From Mucilaginibacter sp. 14171R-50 (lineage in GTDB: Bacteria; Bacteroidota; Bacteroidia; Sphingobacteriales; Sphingobacteriaceae), in contig NZ_CP048115.1 of the NCBI RefSeq assembly GCF_010093045.1, forward strand, positions 4,154,001 to 4,218,000: DNA of 64,000 nt. The letters run 5' to 3'. Each line of letters begins with the position of its first letter. The stretch's first letter is position 1. The notes beneath the pieces are model-generated. The model saw only the letters and a program-made list of their open reading frames with translations. It had not been told where the DNA came from and did no database searches. This document shows, one piece after another, positions 56,297 to 63,915 of this stretch. The position numbers were made by a program, and so were the translations under genes.

Positions 56297-56855
56297 GTTC
56301 GTTATTTAATAGCAACAAGTTTGCGGCCTGGTTAATGGTTTGGCACACGATAGTTGGTTTACGGTACGGCCCTTCTATCCACTCTGTTTCGTTACCATTG
56401 TCGATTAAGACAGTATTACAGCCGGCCCTGTTGCCGGCCTCCACGTCGTTTAAAATATCGCCTATCATCCACGAATCGTTTAAGCTTATCCGATGATCAG
56501 CCGCCGCCCTCAGCAGCATGCCGGGCGCAGGCTTACGGCAATCGCATTCCTTGTCATATCCCGGCACGCTACCCTGAGGATGGTGGGGGCAGTAATAAAA
56601 CCCGTCTAACTTTAAATTATTGATAGTAAACAGTTCTTCCATGCGGTTTGCCACGGCCAGCAATTTATCCTCAGCGAAGTATCCCCGCGCCACGCCCGAC
56701 TGATTTGATATGATGATGAGCTTAAACCCCTCATACTGCAGCTTTTGCAGCCCTTCTGTTACCTTATCTTCCAATGTGATTTTTTCAGGGTCTACATTGT
56801 AAGGGATATCGGGTATCAGAGTACCGTCCTTATCAAAAAAAATTGCCTTGTTCAT
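56277..56855 (-). CDS. gmhB: GmhB-like HAD phosphatase (heptose 1,7-bisphosphate phosphatase)
   Basis: A 192-residue HAD-IIIA enzyme. FFDKDGT places the nucleophile Asp8 and acid/base Asp10; ISNQSG is HAD motif II and GDILNDVEAG motif IV. The zinc site typical of GmhB/HisB is CPHHP with CDCRKP. GmhB removes the C7 phosphate of D-glycero-manno-heptose 1,7-bisphosphate on the path to ADP- or GDP-heptose. Together with two GT9 enzymes this implies a heptose-containing product, although GmhA and HldE genes are not in the window. It sits 2 bases after the GT4 gene. Confidence 0.87.
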   Translation of the reverse strand: MNKAIFFDKDGTLIPDIPYNVDPEKITLEDKVTEGLQKLQYEGFKLIIISNQSGVARGYFAEDKLLAVANRMEELFTINNLKLDGFYYCPHHPQGSVPGYDKECDCRKPAPGMLLRAAADHRISLNDSWMIGDILNDVEAGNRAGCNTVLIDNGNETEWIEGPYRKPTIVCQTINQAANLLLLNNEHELAGL

Positions 56856-56857
56856 GG

Positions 56858-58141
56858 TTAAGCTGCCTGGTATTCCCCGGTTATCAGTTCGGCTTCGCCG
56901 GCGGCCGGGATAAGCGCATCATACAAGCTGATAACCCTTTTTGCAACCTTTGCCCACGTAAAATGGGTATTTACCCGGTATATCGCATTTTCGCCCATAC
57001 GGCTTAACAGTTCGCCATTATCAATTACCTTGCTGATCTTATCCGCCAGTATTTCGGGGTCATGCGGGTTTACCAATAACCCGGTTTCGCCGTCGGCAAT
57101 GCTGTATTTTATCCCGCCCACATTGGCACCTATTACCGGTGTGCCGCAAGCCATCGCTTCTAAGGGTGTTATTCCAAACGGTTCGTACCAGGGGGTGGTG
57201 ATGAACAGATCGGCGGCTGAATAGTAAAATTTAAGCAGGTGGCGGTCTTTGCGGCCGGTAAATATGATAGAATCCACTACATTATGTTCACGCGCTACGC
57301 GCATTAACCTCGCAAATTCAGGGCAGCATTCTTCAGTCAAAATTTCGCTCTCGCCGCCCACTATTAAAAGTTTAACCGGCTTTTCAAGGCCTTTTAAATT
57401 GCTTAAAGCGCGTATAACATTATCAACACCTTTACGCGGCACCATACGCCCAAGTTGCAGTATAATATGTTCATTTTGCGGTAAGCCCAATATTTTGCGG
57501 GCAGTTGACTTGCCAACAGGGTAAAACTCTTTTGAACTGAAACCGCACGGGATTATGCTGACCTTACTTTCGGGTGCATTATAATATTGTATCAGATCGT
57601 CCATATCCTGAGGGCACTCCGCAATAATATGGCAGGCCTCCTGTACGGCCTGTTCCTCAATCAGCAAGCGCTCAGCAGGGAACTTGTCGGCTTGCGCCTG
57701 GTGTATTTTACGCACATGGCCCAATGCATGAAAAGTTACCACAAATGGTATATCCAGCTCTTTTTTAATACCCATAGCCACATACGCCGACATAAAAAAG
57801 TTGGCATGTATCAAAGAGTAATGCAGGTGCCGGTTTATGATAAACGCCACCATATTACCTTTAAATTCATCCATATATTGCAGCAGTTCCTCTTTTATAA
57901 CGTTTGCTGCAGGGCCTGCCTGTATATTTATTACACGCACTCCCGGAAGCCAGTCAATCACATCCTCAAGTTCCTGATTGTCTTTACGGGTAAATACATC
58001 AACCAGGTACCCCTGTGCTGCAAGGTGCCTGGCCAACTGTGCAACGTACACATTTTGGCCGCCGGTGTCAACGCCGCCAAGGCTTGCCAATGGTGATGCA
58101 TGTTCGCTTATCAGCGCAACTCTTTTTGTTTGATATTTCAT
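56858..58141 (-). CDS. GT4 glycosyltransferase, sucrose-phosphate-synthase-like
   Basis: A 427-residue GT-B enzyme. LGGVDTGGQNVYVAQLARHL near the N-terminus is the acceptor-domain signature of the sucrose synthase/SPS-like branch of GT4. VVTFHALGHVRK, LQLGRMVPRKGVDNVI and YEPFGITPLEAMACGTPVIG (the E-x7-E motif at about residues 320-330) form the donor site. It uses a nucleotide sugar with retention. Sucrose synthesis is unlikely in this setting; membership in the heptose/carbamoyl cluster argues for a glycan role. It is separated by 2 bases from both neighbours, so it lies within the minus-strand operon. Confidence 0.88.
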   Translation of the reverse strand: MKYQTKRVALISEHASPLASLGGVDTGGQNVYVAQLARHLAAQGYLVDVFTRKDNQELEDVIDWLPGVRVINIQAGPAANVIKEELLQYMDEFKGNMVAFIINRHLHYSLIHANFFMSAYVAMGIKKELDIPFVVTFHALGHVRKIHQAQADKFPAERLLIEEQAVQEACHIIAECPQDMDDLIQYYNAPESKVSIIPCGFSSKEFYPVGKSTARKILGLPQNEHIILQLGRMVPRKGVDNVIRALSNLKGLEKPVKLLIVGGESEILTEECCPEFARLMRVAREHNVVDSIIFTGRKDRHLLKFYYSAADLFITTPWYEPFGITPLEAMACGTPVIGANVGGIKYSIADGETGLLVNPHDPEILADKISKVIDNGELLSRMGENAIYRVNTHFTWAKVAKRVISLYDALIPAAGEAELITGEYQAA

Positions 58142-58143
58142 AT

Positions 58144-59115
58144 TTATACTATTTGGGCGGCAGTGGTTTGGCTTTTCGCGGTGACTTCGTTAAAAAGGGT
58201 CTCCCAATCGTTGGTAAAACGCCCTATACTAAAGCGCTGTAAAGCTACTTCCCTGCCTCTGGTGCCAATTTCGCGGGCCAGTTGCGGCTCGCTGATCAAT
58301 AATTTCATTTTGTCTATCAGGTATTCTACATCGGTGTGTATAAACCCTGACACGCCATTTTCGATAACTGCAGATAACTCTGTTGTGGCAAGCCCTACTA
58401 CGGGTATGCCCATCATCATGGCTTCGCATATAGCAAGGCCAAGGCTGGTGTATCTTATCGGATTAAAAAAGAAACGGCAACGGCTTTGAAATTTTGGCAA
58501 CTGCGGATGCAGCACCTCCCCCAGTCCAAGTTCGCCTGTGCCCATGCCTACCAGATCAAGCGGTACATGTTTACGGGCGTGCATAAATATATCGTGCCCC
58601 AGCAAACGGCCGCGGGCGGGTAAATTATTAATTACTACAATTCCGCGGTCAAGGTCGCCCTGGTATATAGCGCCAGGGTCGGTCACCCCATGCTCGATAA
58701 CACGGGTTGGCGTTTTGTTACTATCCCACATCAAGCGGTTAAAATGTGTAACATGTACCAACACCATGTTTTCATCATCCACAACATGTTTGGTATCGGT
58801 AGGGTGTTGGCGCGGCGGGTCATGTTCAATATAAATTCGAGGCAGCTCGCGCTGCTCCGCAGTCAATATCTCGTACTGATCAACCAGGTAGTTATTGTTG
58901 GTTTGATACACAACGCAATCAAACTCGTGGTACTTCACCTCTTCGGCAGGTATTTCTTTCACATTGTCACCAAAAGGGAAGGTCTCTCCCCTTCCATAAT
59001 AACCTTCGGTCTTTTCGGGCTTTGTTGGTATGTATATGTCGTAATTGCCCTGCGACAGATAAAAAAGGTAGCTGCCATGTATATGCCAGGTAAATACTTT
59101 CAGTTTGTTTTGCAT
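58144..59115 (-). CDS. GT4-like glycosyltransferase
   Basis: A 323-residue GT-B type enzyme that heads the minus-strand arm. The N-terminal part KVFTWHIHGSYLFYLSQGNY is characteristic of glycosyltransferases that travel with carbamoyltransferase genes. The donor domain has FFFNPIRYTSLGLAICEAMM with the second Glu of the E-x7-E pattern, and GIPVVGLATTELS. The first Glu of the pattern is replaced here (NPIRYTSLG). ATG 59115 directly precedes the fold; ATG 59136 would add seven residues. Product and acceptor unknown. Confidence 0.82.
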   Translation of the reverse strand: MQNKLKVFTWHIHGSYLFYLSQGNYDIYIPTKPEKTEGYYGRGETFPFGDNVKEIPAEEVKYHEFDCVVYQTNNNYLVDQYEILTAEQRELPRIYIEHDPPRQHPTDTKHVVDDENMVLVHVTHFNRLMWDSNKTPTRVIEHGVTDPGAIYQGDLDRGIVVINNLPARGRLLGHDIFMHARKHVPLDLVGMGTGELGLGEVLHPQLPKFQSRCRFFFNPIRYTSLGLAICEAMMMGIPVVGLATTELSAVIENGVSGFIHTDVEYLIDKMKLLISEPQLAREIGTRGREVALQRFSIGRFTNDWETLFNEVTAKSQTTAAQIV

Positions 59116-59562
59116 AAAATGTTGTGGTGCTAACACGCTATTTTAACCAATAACAAAGCCAAACGTTAATTAACTTATAAATAATTTCATATCGTTATAA
59201 GATTTGTAATTTCCGTGCTAAAAATGATGCCTTTTTTAAAGATCTCATCATGGGCGGGCAGTTAACCGTTCGTTTATTATGACAACCGGTGTCTAGTTAT
59301 ACTGACACCGGGCTTACCAAAACATTGGTGAAATAAAATCAACGGCTGTTTTTTGTTTTTGGATACCTTATAACACTAAAACTAAGGGGAAGCGATTCTA
59401 CCCCCAACGCTACAATTTGTGGAAGCGGTTATGGGCCACATTGTACTCGTGATAACTACTGGGATTTAAAAATGATATTTAACTAAAAATTAAATTCCGA
59501 AAAGCAATAAGGTAAAAGAGCTGGCGGCAACGATATGGCCGGAAAAAGCAGCGTAAAATGGA
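59116..59562. other. Intergenic region of about 450 bases
   Basis: No gene is supported here. It must hold the promoter of the minus-strand glycan arm near 59116-59220 and the 3' end of the CDF gene. The only structure I see is the hairpin at 59286-59311. No Bacteroidota -7/-33 pair stands out. Confidence 0.6.
59286..59311. repeat. Perfect 8-bp inverted repeat
   Basis: CCGGTGTC (59286-59293) and GACACCGG (59304-59311) flank a 10-base A+T-rich spacer. There is no T-run on either strand, so it is more like a protein-binding site or structured RNA than a standard terminator. Confidence 0.5.
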
Positions 59563-60477
59563 TTACACCGGTTCTACCAACAGGTGCCTGAAATGAGGAT
59601 AACGCTGCTGAATTTCAGTTCGCAGCCGGTCTATAACGATCACCATCTCCTGGCTGGGCACATCTGGTTTAAATTTAACACGCAATTGTACTATCACTTC
59701 TTCGGGGGCCAGGTACATCGACTGGCTACTCACCACGCTAAGGGTGGCATCGTCCGATTCGATCATCAGTATCATTTCATTGATTTCGGCTTTACCGGCA
59801 CTCTCGCCCATCAAAAGGCTCCGGCTCTCACGCACCAGGAACACCGCTACCATTGTAAGCAGCAAACCGATCAAGATAGAAGCCACGCCATCCAGGTACG
59901 GATTGTTTAATACCTGGCTTAAAACAATACCCGTAAATGCCAAAAGAATACCTATTACATCTGCCGAATCTTCAAAAAGCACAACAAATGTAGATGGGTC
60001 TTTACTTTGTTTTACCGCTTTCCAAAAAGGGGTGTCGCCCCTTTGCCGGTTAAATTCGCGCAGGGCGGTAATGAGCGAAACGCCGTCAAAAACAAAGGCG
60101 ATGCCGAGCACAATATAGTTCCATATTGGGTTATTAATTGGTTCGGGGTGCAGCAAATGATGGACGCCCTCGTAAATTGAGAACCCGCCTCCTAATGCAA
60201 AAAACAGCAAGGATACCACAAACGCCCAAAAGTACAGTTCCTTTCCATATCCAAAAGGGCGCTTTTCATCAGGCGGACGCTGGCTTTTGCGCAAGCCCAG
60301 CAGCAGCAGTACCTCGTTACTAGTATCAACCAACGAGTGGATGCCTTCGGATGCCATGGCCGAGCTGCCGGTAACAAACGCAGCTGTCAGCTTTGTAGCC
60401 GCTATTAACAGGTTTGCAGCCAGGGCGGTATAGATAGGAGTTTTGGAACCGGGCATAAACGTTTTACAAAGTAACAT
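59563..60477 (-). CDS. Cation diffusion facilitator (CDF) family transporter
   Basis: A 304-residue inner-membrane exporter with about six helices in the first 215 residues and a cytosolic C-terminal domain. MASEGIHSLVDTSNE holds the metal-site pattern of helix 2 (the usual S-x-x-x-D/H positions; the family most often has HSLxDxxN) and FEDSADVIGI the matching helix-5 site. The loop PPDEKRPFGYGKELYFW is typical of the FieF-like branch. CDF proteins exchange Zn, Fe, Mn or Co for protons; metal cannot be assigned. ATG 60477 and ATG 60456 are both possible starts; the second gives the commoner length at the N-terminus. Confidence 0.9.
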   Translation of the reverse strand: MLLCKTFMPGSKTPIYTALAANLLIAATKLTAAFVTGSSAMASEGIHSLVDTSNEVLLLLGLRKSQRPPDEKRPFGYGKELYFWAFVVSLLFFALGGGFSIYEGVHHLLHPEPINNPIWNYIVLGIAFVFDGVSLITALREFNRQRGDTPFWKAVKQSKDPSTFVVLFEDSADVIGILLAFTGIVLSQVLNNPYLDGVASILIGLLLTMVAVFLVRESRSLLMGESAGKAEINEMILMIESDDATLSVVSSQSMYLAPEEVIVQLRVKFKPDVPSQEMVIVIDRLRTEIQQRYPHFRHLLVEPV

Positions 60478-60541
60478 TTGTTACCCCCTGAGGTTTGCAC
60501 ACACCGGCCACAAAACCATCAATAATTTAAATTGATAACAC

Positions 60542-60573
60542 TTGCCCTATATTCTTATAACTTTTTATATTTG
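60542..60573 (+). promoter_or_regulatory. Bacteroidota-type promoter before tRNA-Ser-CGA
   Basis: TTG at 60542-60544 and TATATTTG at 60566-60573 are 21 bases apart and fit the TTTG / TAnnTTTG consensus. The tRNA begins 68 bases downstream of the -7 box, so a leader would need trimming. Confidence 0.5.
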
Positions 60574-60641
60574 CCGCCGCAAGCATTTACCGGGTATATT
60601 TTATCCCGCAACGACGGAACTTTTGTTAAGGTAATGCATCC

Positions 60642-60731
60642 GGAGAGGTGTCAGAGTGATCGAATGTGCCTGATTCGAAATCAGGTGTACTGTAACAGGT
60701 ACCGGGGGTTTGAATCCCTCCCTCTCCGCCA
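60642..60731 (+). tRNA. tRNA-Ser (anticodon CGA)
   Basis: The acceptor stem pairs GGAGAGG (60642-60648) with CCTCTCC (60721-60727); discriminator G at 60728 is followed by an encoded CCA. Anticodon stem CCTGA/TCAGG surrounds the loop TTCGAAA, anticodon CGA at 60676-60678. A long variable arm confirms the Ser identity. It reads UCG. The other tRNA-Ser in the window (UGA) lacks the encoded CCA. Confidence 0.96.
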
Positions 60732-60734
60732 AAC

Positions 60735-60774
60735 AAATAAGCCCTCGGGAGTTCCTGAAGGCTTATTTATTTTT
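60735..60774 (+). terminator. Terminator after tRNA-Ser, probably bidirectional
   Basis: AAATAAGCC (60735-60743) pairs with GGCTTATTT (60760-60768) and is followed by ATTTTTA. On the minus strand the same hairpin lies 14 bases after the DUF4199 stop and could end that transcript too. Confidence 0.75.
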
Positions 60775-60787
60775 ATTATTTGCCTGA

Positions 60788-61321
60788 TCAGGCAGCTTCA
60801 ACCGGTTTTTGCCTTCTTTTCAGGATCAGCGCGGCAATTATCGAGATCACCAAACCCACCGGCACTATTTCCATGTAGGTAAACATTATATTCACAAGCG
60901 GGTTGCGATACATTTCTATATAATTGTCTGTTTCAGCCATCTTAGCCTGTATCTCGGCGGCGCCGGCTCCCTGCGCTTTCATATCCGCCAGCATCAGCGC
61001 TTTGTATTTATCAAAAAAGTCGGGCACAAAAAATGTGTAATCTATCATCCATACAATAACATATATTGTTGAGGCAACTAATGTTATCAAAAGCCCTATC
61101 TTTAATCCCCTGCCAAAGCTGATAACGCCGTTGTTATAATTATCGCGGTAGTTTTTGATGCCTGCAAAAATCACCGATAAACCCACTATCATGGTTGCAT
61201 ACCCAAAAAACATCCGGGCGTTCATGCTTATATTAAGCGTAAGCAATTGCTCGCTAAGCAGAAACCAGCCAACGCTTATTAAACCGCCAATTAAACCACA
61301 GATTAAAATTATCCTTTTCAT
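60788..61321 (-). CDS. DUF4199 family membrane protein
   Basis: A 177-residue protein with four hydrophobic helices (about 3-22, 33-55, 72-95 and 148-168). GVISFGRGLKIGLLITLVAS and the long hydrophilic stretch with a coiled-coil-like MLADMKAQGAGAAEIQAKM before the last helix are typical of DUF4199, a Bacteroidota family of unknown function. It lies 100 bases downstream of a membrane LuxR-type gene on the same strand. This pairing is frequent as far as I recall, and suggests a regulator-target or partner relation. No enzymatic motif. Confidence 0.87.
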   Translation of the reverse strand: MKRIILICGLIGGLISVGWFLLSEQLLTLNISMNARMFFGYATMIVGLSVIFAGIKNYRDNYNNGVISFGRGLKIGLLITLVASTIYVIVWMIDYTFFVPDFFDKYKALMLADMKAQGAGAAEIQAKMAETDNYIEMYRNPLVNIMFTYMEIVPVGLVISIIAALILKRRQKPVEAA

Positions 61322-61421
61322 TTTTTTAAAGTTTTAAGTTTGGTTCAAAAGTGGGTTAACAGTTTGTTTTCAGGGTCATACTTTTGGGTGATTTTTAAAA
61401 AAACGGGTATATCCTGCAGAT

Positions 61422-61889
61422 TCAGGGTATCAGGTGCAACCGTTTTGCCTTTTCAATAGCCTGGGTGCGGCGTTCAACTTCAAGTTTTAAAAACAGGTTT
61501 GAGGTATGGGTTTTAATAGTGTTTAACGATACAAACAGGCGGTCGGCAATTTGCCGGTTACTTAACCCGTTAGCTATTAATTGCAAAACCTCCAGTTCGC
61601 GATTACTTAGGCGAAGCTTATCGGCTACATCGCGGTTAAATGTAAAATTTGGATTGGCAAAAACTTCTTTTTCAACCACCACGGTTTTTAGCTTTGGCCC
61701 CGTAAGTTTGGTGGCAAGCCAGATACCCAAAGCCGTAAAAACTATAGCTATCCCCCCGGTGTACAGTTCAACCGCGTTATTGATAATAACAAAATGCCAC
61801 TCCAGCCATTTAAGCAATAACAACAGCCCGGCTAACGATACGCCGTAAATTATACTCTGCTTGTTTCTTTGAAGTAGGTTAAAGGTCAT
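61422..61889 (-). CDS. Membrane-anchored LuxR-type transcription factor
   Basis: A 155-residue protein. Two hydrophobic helices (about 14-29 and 39-62) are followed by a linker and a LuxR/GerE helix-turn-helix at about 92-150 (LSNRELEVLQLIANGLSNRQ, SLNTIKTHTSNLFLKL). It has no receiver domain, so the DNA-binding domain is tethered to the inner membrane. It is upstream of the DUF4199 gene on the same strand, which may be a partner or target. Signal unknown. Confidence 0.88.
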   Translation of the reverse strand: MTFNLLQRNKQSIIYGVSLAGLLLLLKWLEWHFVIINNAVELYTGGIAIVFTALGIWLATKLTGPKLKTVVVEKEVFANPNFTFNRDVADKLRLSNRELEVLQLIANGLSNRQIADRLFVSLNTIKTHTSNLFLKLEVERRTQAIEKAKRLHLIP

Positions 61890-62002
61890 TATAAAAGCTG
61901 TTGCCGCTTAAAAATAGTCAATTAAAACATAATGGCAATATCCGCTTCTGAAAAGTCGGCGGCAATAGCTTAAATGATGGCAGATGGACTATCAAGTATT
62001 GG

Positions 62003-62383
62003 TTAGTAAAACTCGGACCTGAAGCTGTGTTGCGGCATTTCACCTTCTTCGGGGAGCTTCATTATATTAAGCCGGCCGGCTACAATAAAGGTATCGTACC
62101 GTTTTATGCCTAATTGATCTACGCTTGCCTGGGTGGTTACTTTCCCCTCCAGGTAAACTTCGGCTCCTTCTTTTAAATTATCTACCTCGATAGCTGCCAA
62201 ACTTTCGACCACGCGGATGCTGTGATATTCGGCATGCTGCTGACTTACCTTTTGCCGGTTAAATACTTCGTCAGTTACAAGCTGAAAGCACAGCCATTTT
62301 TGTTTTTCTATTATTCTCCATGCTGGTTTATTAGCGATAAGACCGAGCAGAATGGCTTTGTTAATTCCTGAATTTTGAAACAT
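62003..62383 (-). CDS. SSB-family single-stranded-DNA-binding-like protein
   Basis: A 126-residue OB-fold protein like the SSB family. INKAILLGLIANKPAWRI corresponds to the first SSB strands; EYHSIRVVESLAAIEVDNLKEGAEVYLEGKV (quoted in part: LKEGAEVYLEGKV) and RYDTFIVAGRLNIM to the later ones. It lacks the acidic C-terminal tip (DDDIPF-type) that housekeeping SSB uses to recruit partners, ending instead in SFRSEFY. It is thus probably a paralogue with a special role rather than the main SSB. Same strand as, and 20 bases after, a response-regulator gene. Confidence 0.8.
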   Translation of the reverse strand: MFQNSGINKAILLGLIANKPAWRIIEKQKWLCFQLVTDEVFNRQKVSQQHAEYHSIRVVESLAAIEVDNLKEGAEVYLEGKVTTQASVDQLGIKRYDTFIVAGRLNIMKLPEEGEMPQHSFRSEFY

Positions 62384-62403
62384 TTTAGTTGAGCAAGTTG
62401 CTG

Positions 62404-62799
62404 TTAGTAAATGGCCGGCTCATTAGATCTGAATCCGGCCGATAGTATAGTTTTAATATTTTTAACCAGATCGGTTAGTTCAAAAGGTTTGGGTATAAAT
62501 TTATCGCACCCATAATTGCCAAGCGATAAAAGCACCCTCGGGTATGCCGAAAATATGATTACAGGCAGCTGACTTGTTTGCGGGGTTACTTTCACCTGGT
62601 GACATATCTCGCCCCCATTTATGCCCTTAAGTAAATAATCTATCAATAAAATATCGGGGTTATAATTATTAATAAGCGTTACCAAATCATCCGCGGTATT
62701 TGATGTCTTTACAGAAAAACCTTCGTACTTTAATGCCTCTTCCATAATATCCAAAACGTCGGCATTATCATCAATTACAAGCACTTTCTTCTTTTTCAT
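62404..62799 (-). CDS. Single-domain response regulator (CheY-like)
   Basis: A 131-residue receiver domain. The acidic pair DD (10-11), phospho-acceptor Asp54 in LLIDYLLKG, Ser/Thr in IIFSAYP and Lys in IPKPF are all present. No output domain; it would act by phosphorylation-dependent binding to a partner. It stands between an 88-residue hypothetical gene (4-base gap) and the SSB-like gene (20-base gap), in what looks like one transcript. No kinase is adjacent. Confidence 0.9.
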   Translation of the reverse strand: MKKKKVLVIDDNADVLDIMEEALKYEGFSVKTSNTADDLVTLINNYNPDILLIDYLLKGINGGEICHQVKVTPQTSQLPVIIFSAYPRVLLSLGNYGCDKFIPKPFELTDLVKNIKTILSAGFRSNEPAIY

Positions 62800-62803
62800 G
62801 TTG

Positions 62804-63070
62804 TTATGTGGTTATAATGCTTTTATCCAGATCAAAGTAAACAAGGGTACTGTCTACCCCTGCGGCCATTTGCACAGGTTCTTTAAGGATATTAAAGAAA
62901 GTATCGTAGGCTTTTGGCAGCCTGCGGATGTGGGGAGATTTTGCTATCGGGGTTAGCGTTATACATACATCGGCTTCTGCCGAATCAACGCAGGTTGTAC
63001 GTGAGTAGCAATATCTGAAGCCTTTTGAAATCACCAGTTTCAGAACGGCGGATGTAGCGGGAACTTTCAT
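62804..63070 (-). CDS. Hypothetical protein of 88 residues
   Basis: ATG 63070 opens a frame that ends 4 bases before the response-regulator start, typical operon spacing. The protein has no signal peptide or membrane helix. CYSRTTCVDSAEADVC contains three Cys residues that might bind metal or form disulfides; the C-terminal third (VDSTLVYFDLDKSIITT) resembles a beta-hairpin. I recognise no family. Codon use looks like that of its neighbours, so a real gene is likely, but the reading is by position mainly. Confidence 0.55.
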   Translation of the reverse strand: MKVPATSAVLKLVISKGFRYCYSRTTCVDSAEADVCITLTPIAKSPHIRRLPKAYDTFFNILKEPVQMAAGVDSTLVYFDLDKSIITT

Positions 63071-63208
63071 AACGGCAGTATTTAAAACAAATGTACCGGC
63101 TATGATTTCTTACAGTTCCGTATTTATACAACTTATAGTGATAAATAAATACGGTATTTAATTATTAATATAATTTAATAATAAAAAGCGCTTACTTTAA
63201 AGCGTAGA

Positions 63209-63859
63209 TTAACTTACAATACCGTTTATTATGGCAAAGCGTACCAAAGCTGCGGTATTTCGCGAAGCCGTTTTATCGATAAGGGCTTGCCTTTGGCTTT
63301 CTACGGTTCGCTTACTGGTAAACAGCTTATCGGCTATCTCTTGGTTGGTATATCCTTCGGTAATGAGGCCTAATACCTTTACTTCTTTTGCAGAAAATTC
63401 TATATCCCGCAATTTTGGCAGGGCAGACGGATCGGGAATGGTCAGCAGTCGTTTTAAAAACTTTGAACTGAGGTCAGAACAAATATACAGATTATTGAGC
63501 TGTGTATGCTTTACCGCAAACACCAGTTCGGCAGGATTTACGCTTTTTAATAAATAACCACTTGCCCCTGCCTGGAAAGCCTTTATTACATCTTTCTCGT
63601 TATCCAGCGCACTCAAAATAATTACTTTACACTGGGGGTAAAGCTTTTTTACATTTTCAACAAGCTCTATCCCACCCATATGGGGCATGTTCATATCCGC
63701 AAGTATCGCATCGGCGTGTACACCATTTTCAAGCAGCGACAAAACTTCGTTGCCGTTGGTAGCCGAGCCTGCTACATAAATGTCGGGCTCTTTTTCTAAT
63801 AACGATATAACGCCGTTCCGCACTATGTTGTGATCTTCCGCCAGTATAATATCTATCAT
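63209..63859 (-). CDS. NarL/FixJ-type response regulator
   Basis: A 216-residue response regulator. The receiver (1-122) has the acidic pair E8 and D9, phospho-acceptor Asp55 in ILADMNMP, Ser in IILSALD and Lys in YLLKSV. The LuxR-type helix-turn-helix (about 150-212) shows FSAKEVKVLGLITEGYTNQE and SKRTVESQRQAL. It is 56 bases downstream of the end of a histidine-kinase gene, which is probably its cognate sensor. Targets unknown. Confidence 0.93.
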   Translation of the reverse strand: MIDIILAEDHNIVRNGVISLLEKEPDIYVAGSATNGNEVLSLLENGVHADAILADMNMPHMGGIELVENVKKLYPQCKVIILSALDNEKDVIKAFQAGASGYLLKSVNPAELVFAVKHTQLNNLYICSDLSSKFLKRLLTIPDPSALPKLRDIEFSAKEVKVLGLITEGYTNQEIADKLFTSKRTVESQRQALIDKTASRNTAALVRFAIINGIVS

Positions 63860-63915
63860 CAGGTTAATTTAAAAGTTTAATACGCCTTATCTAAACAATA
63901 ATATATAACACGCAA

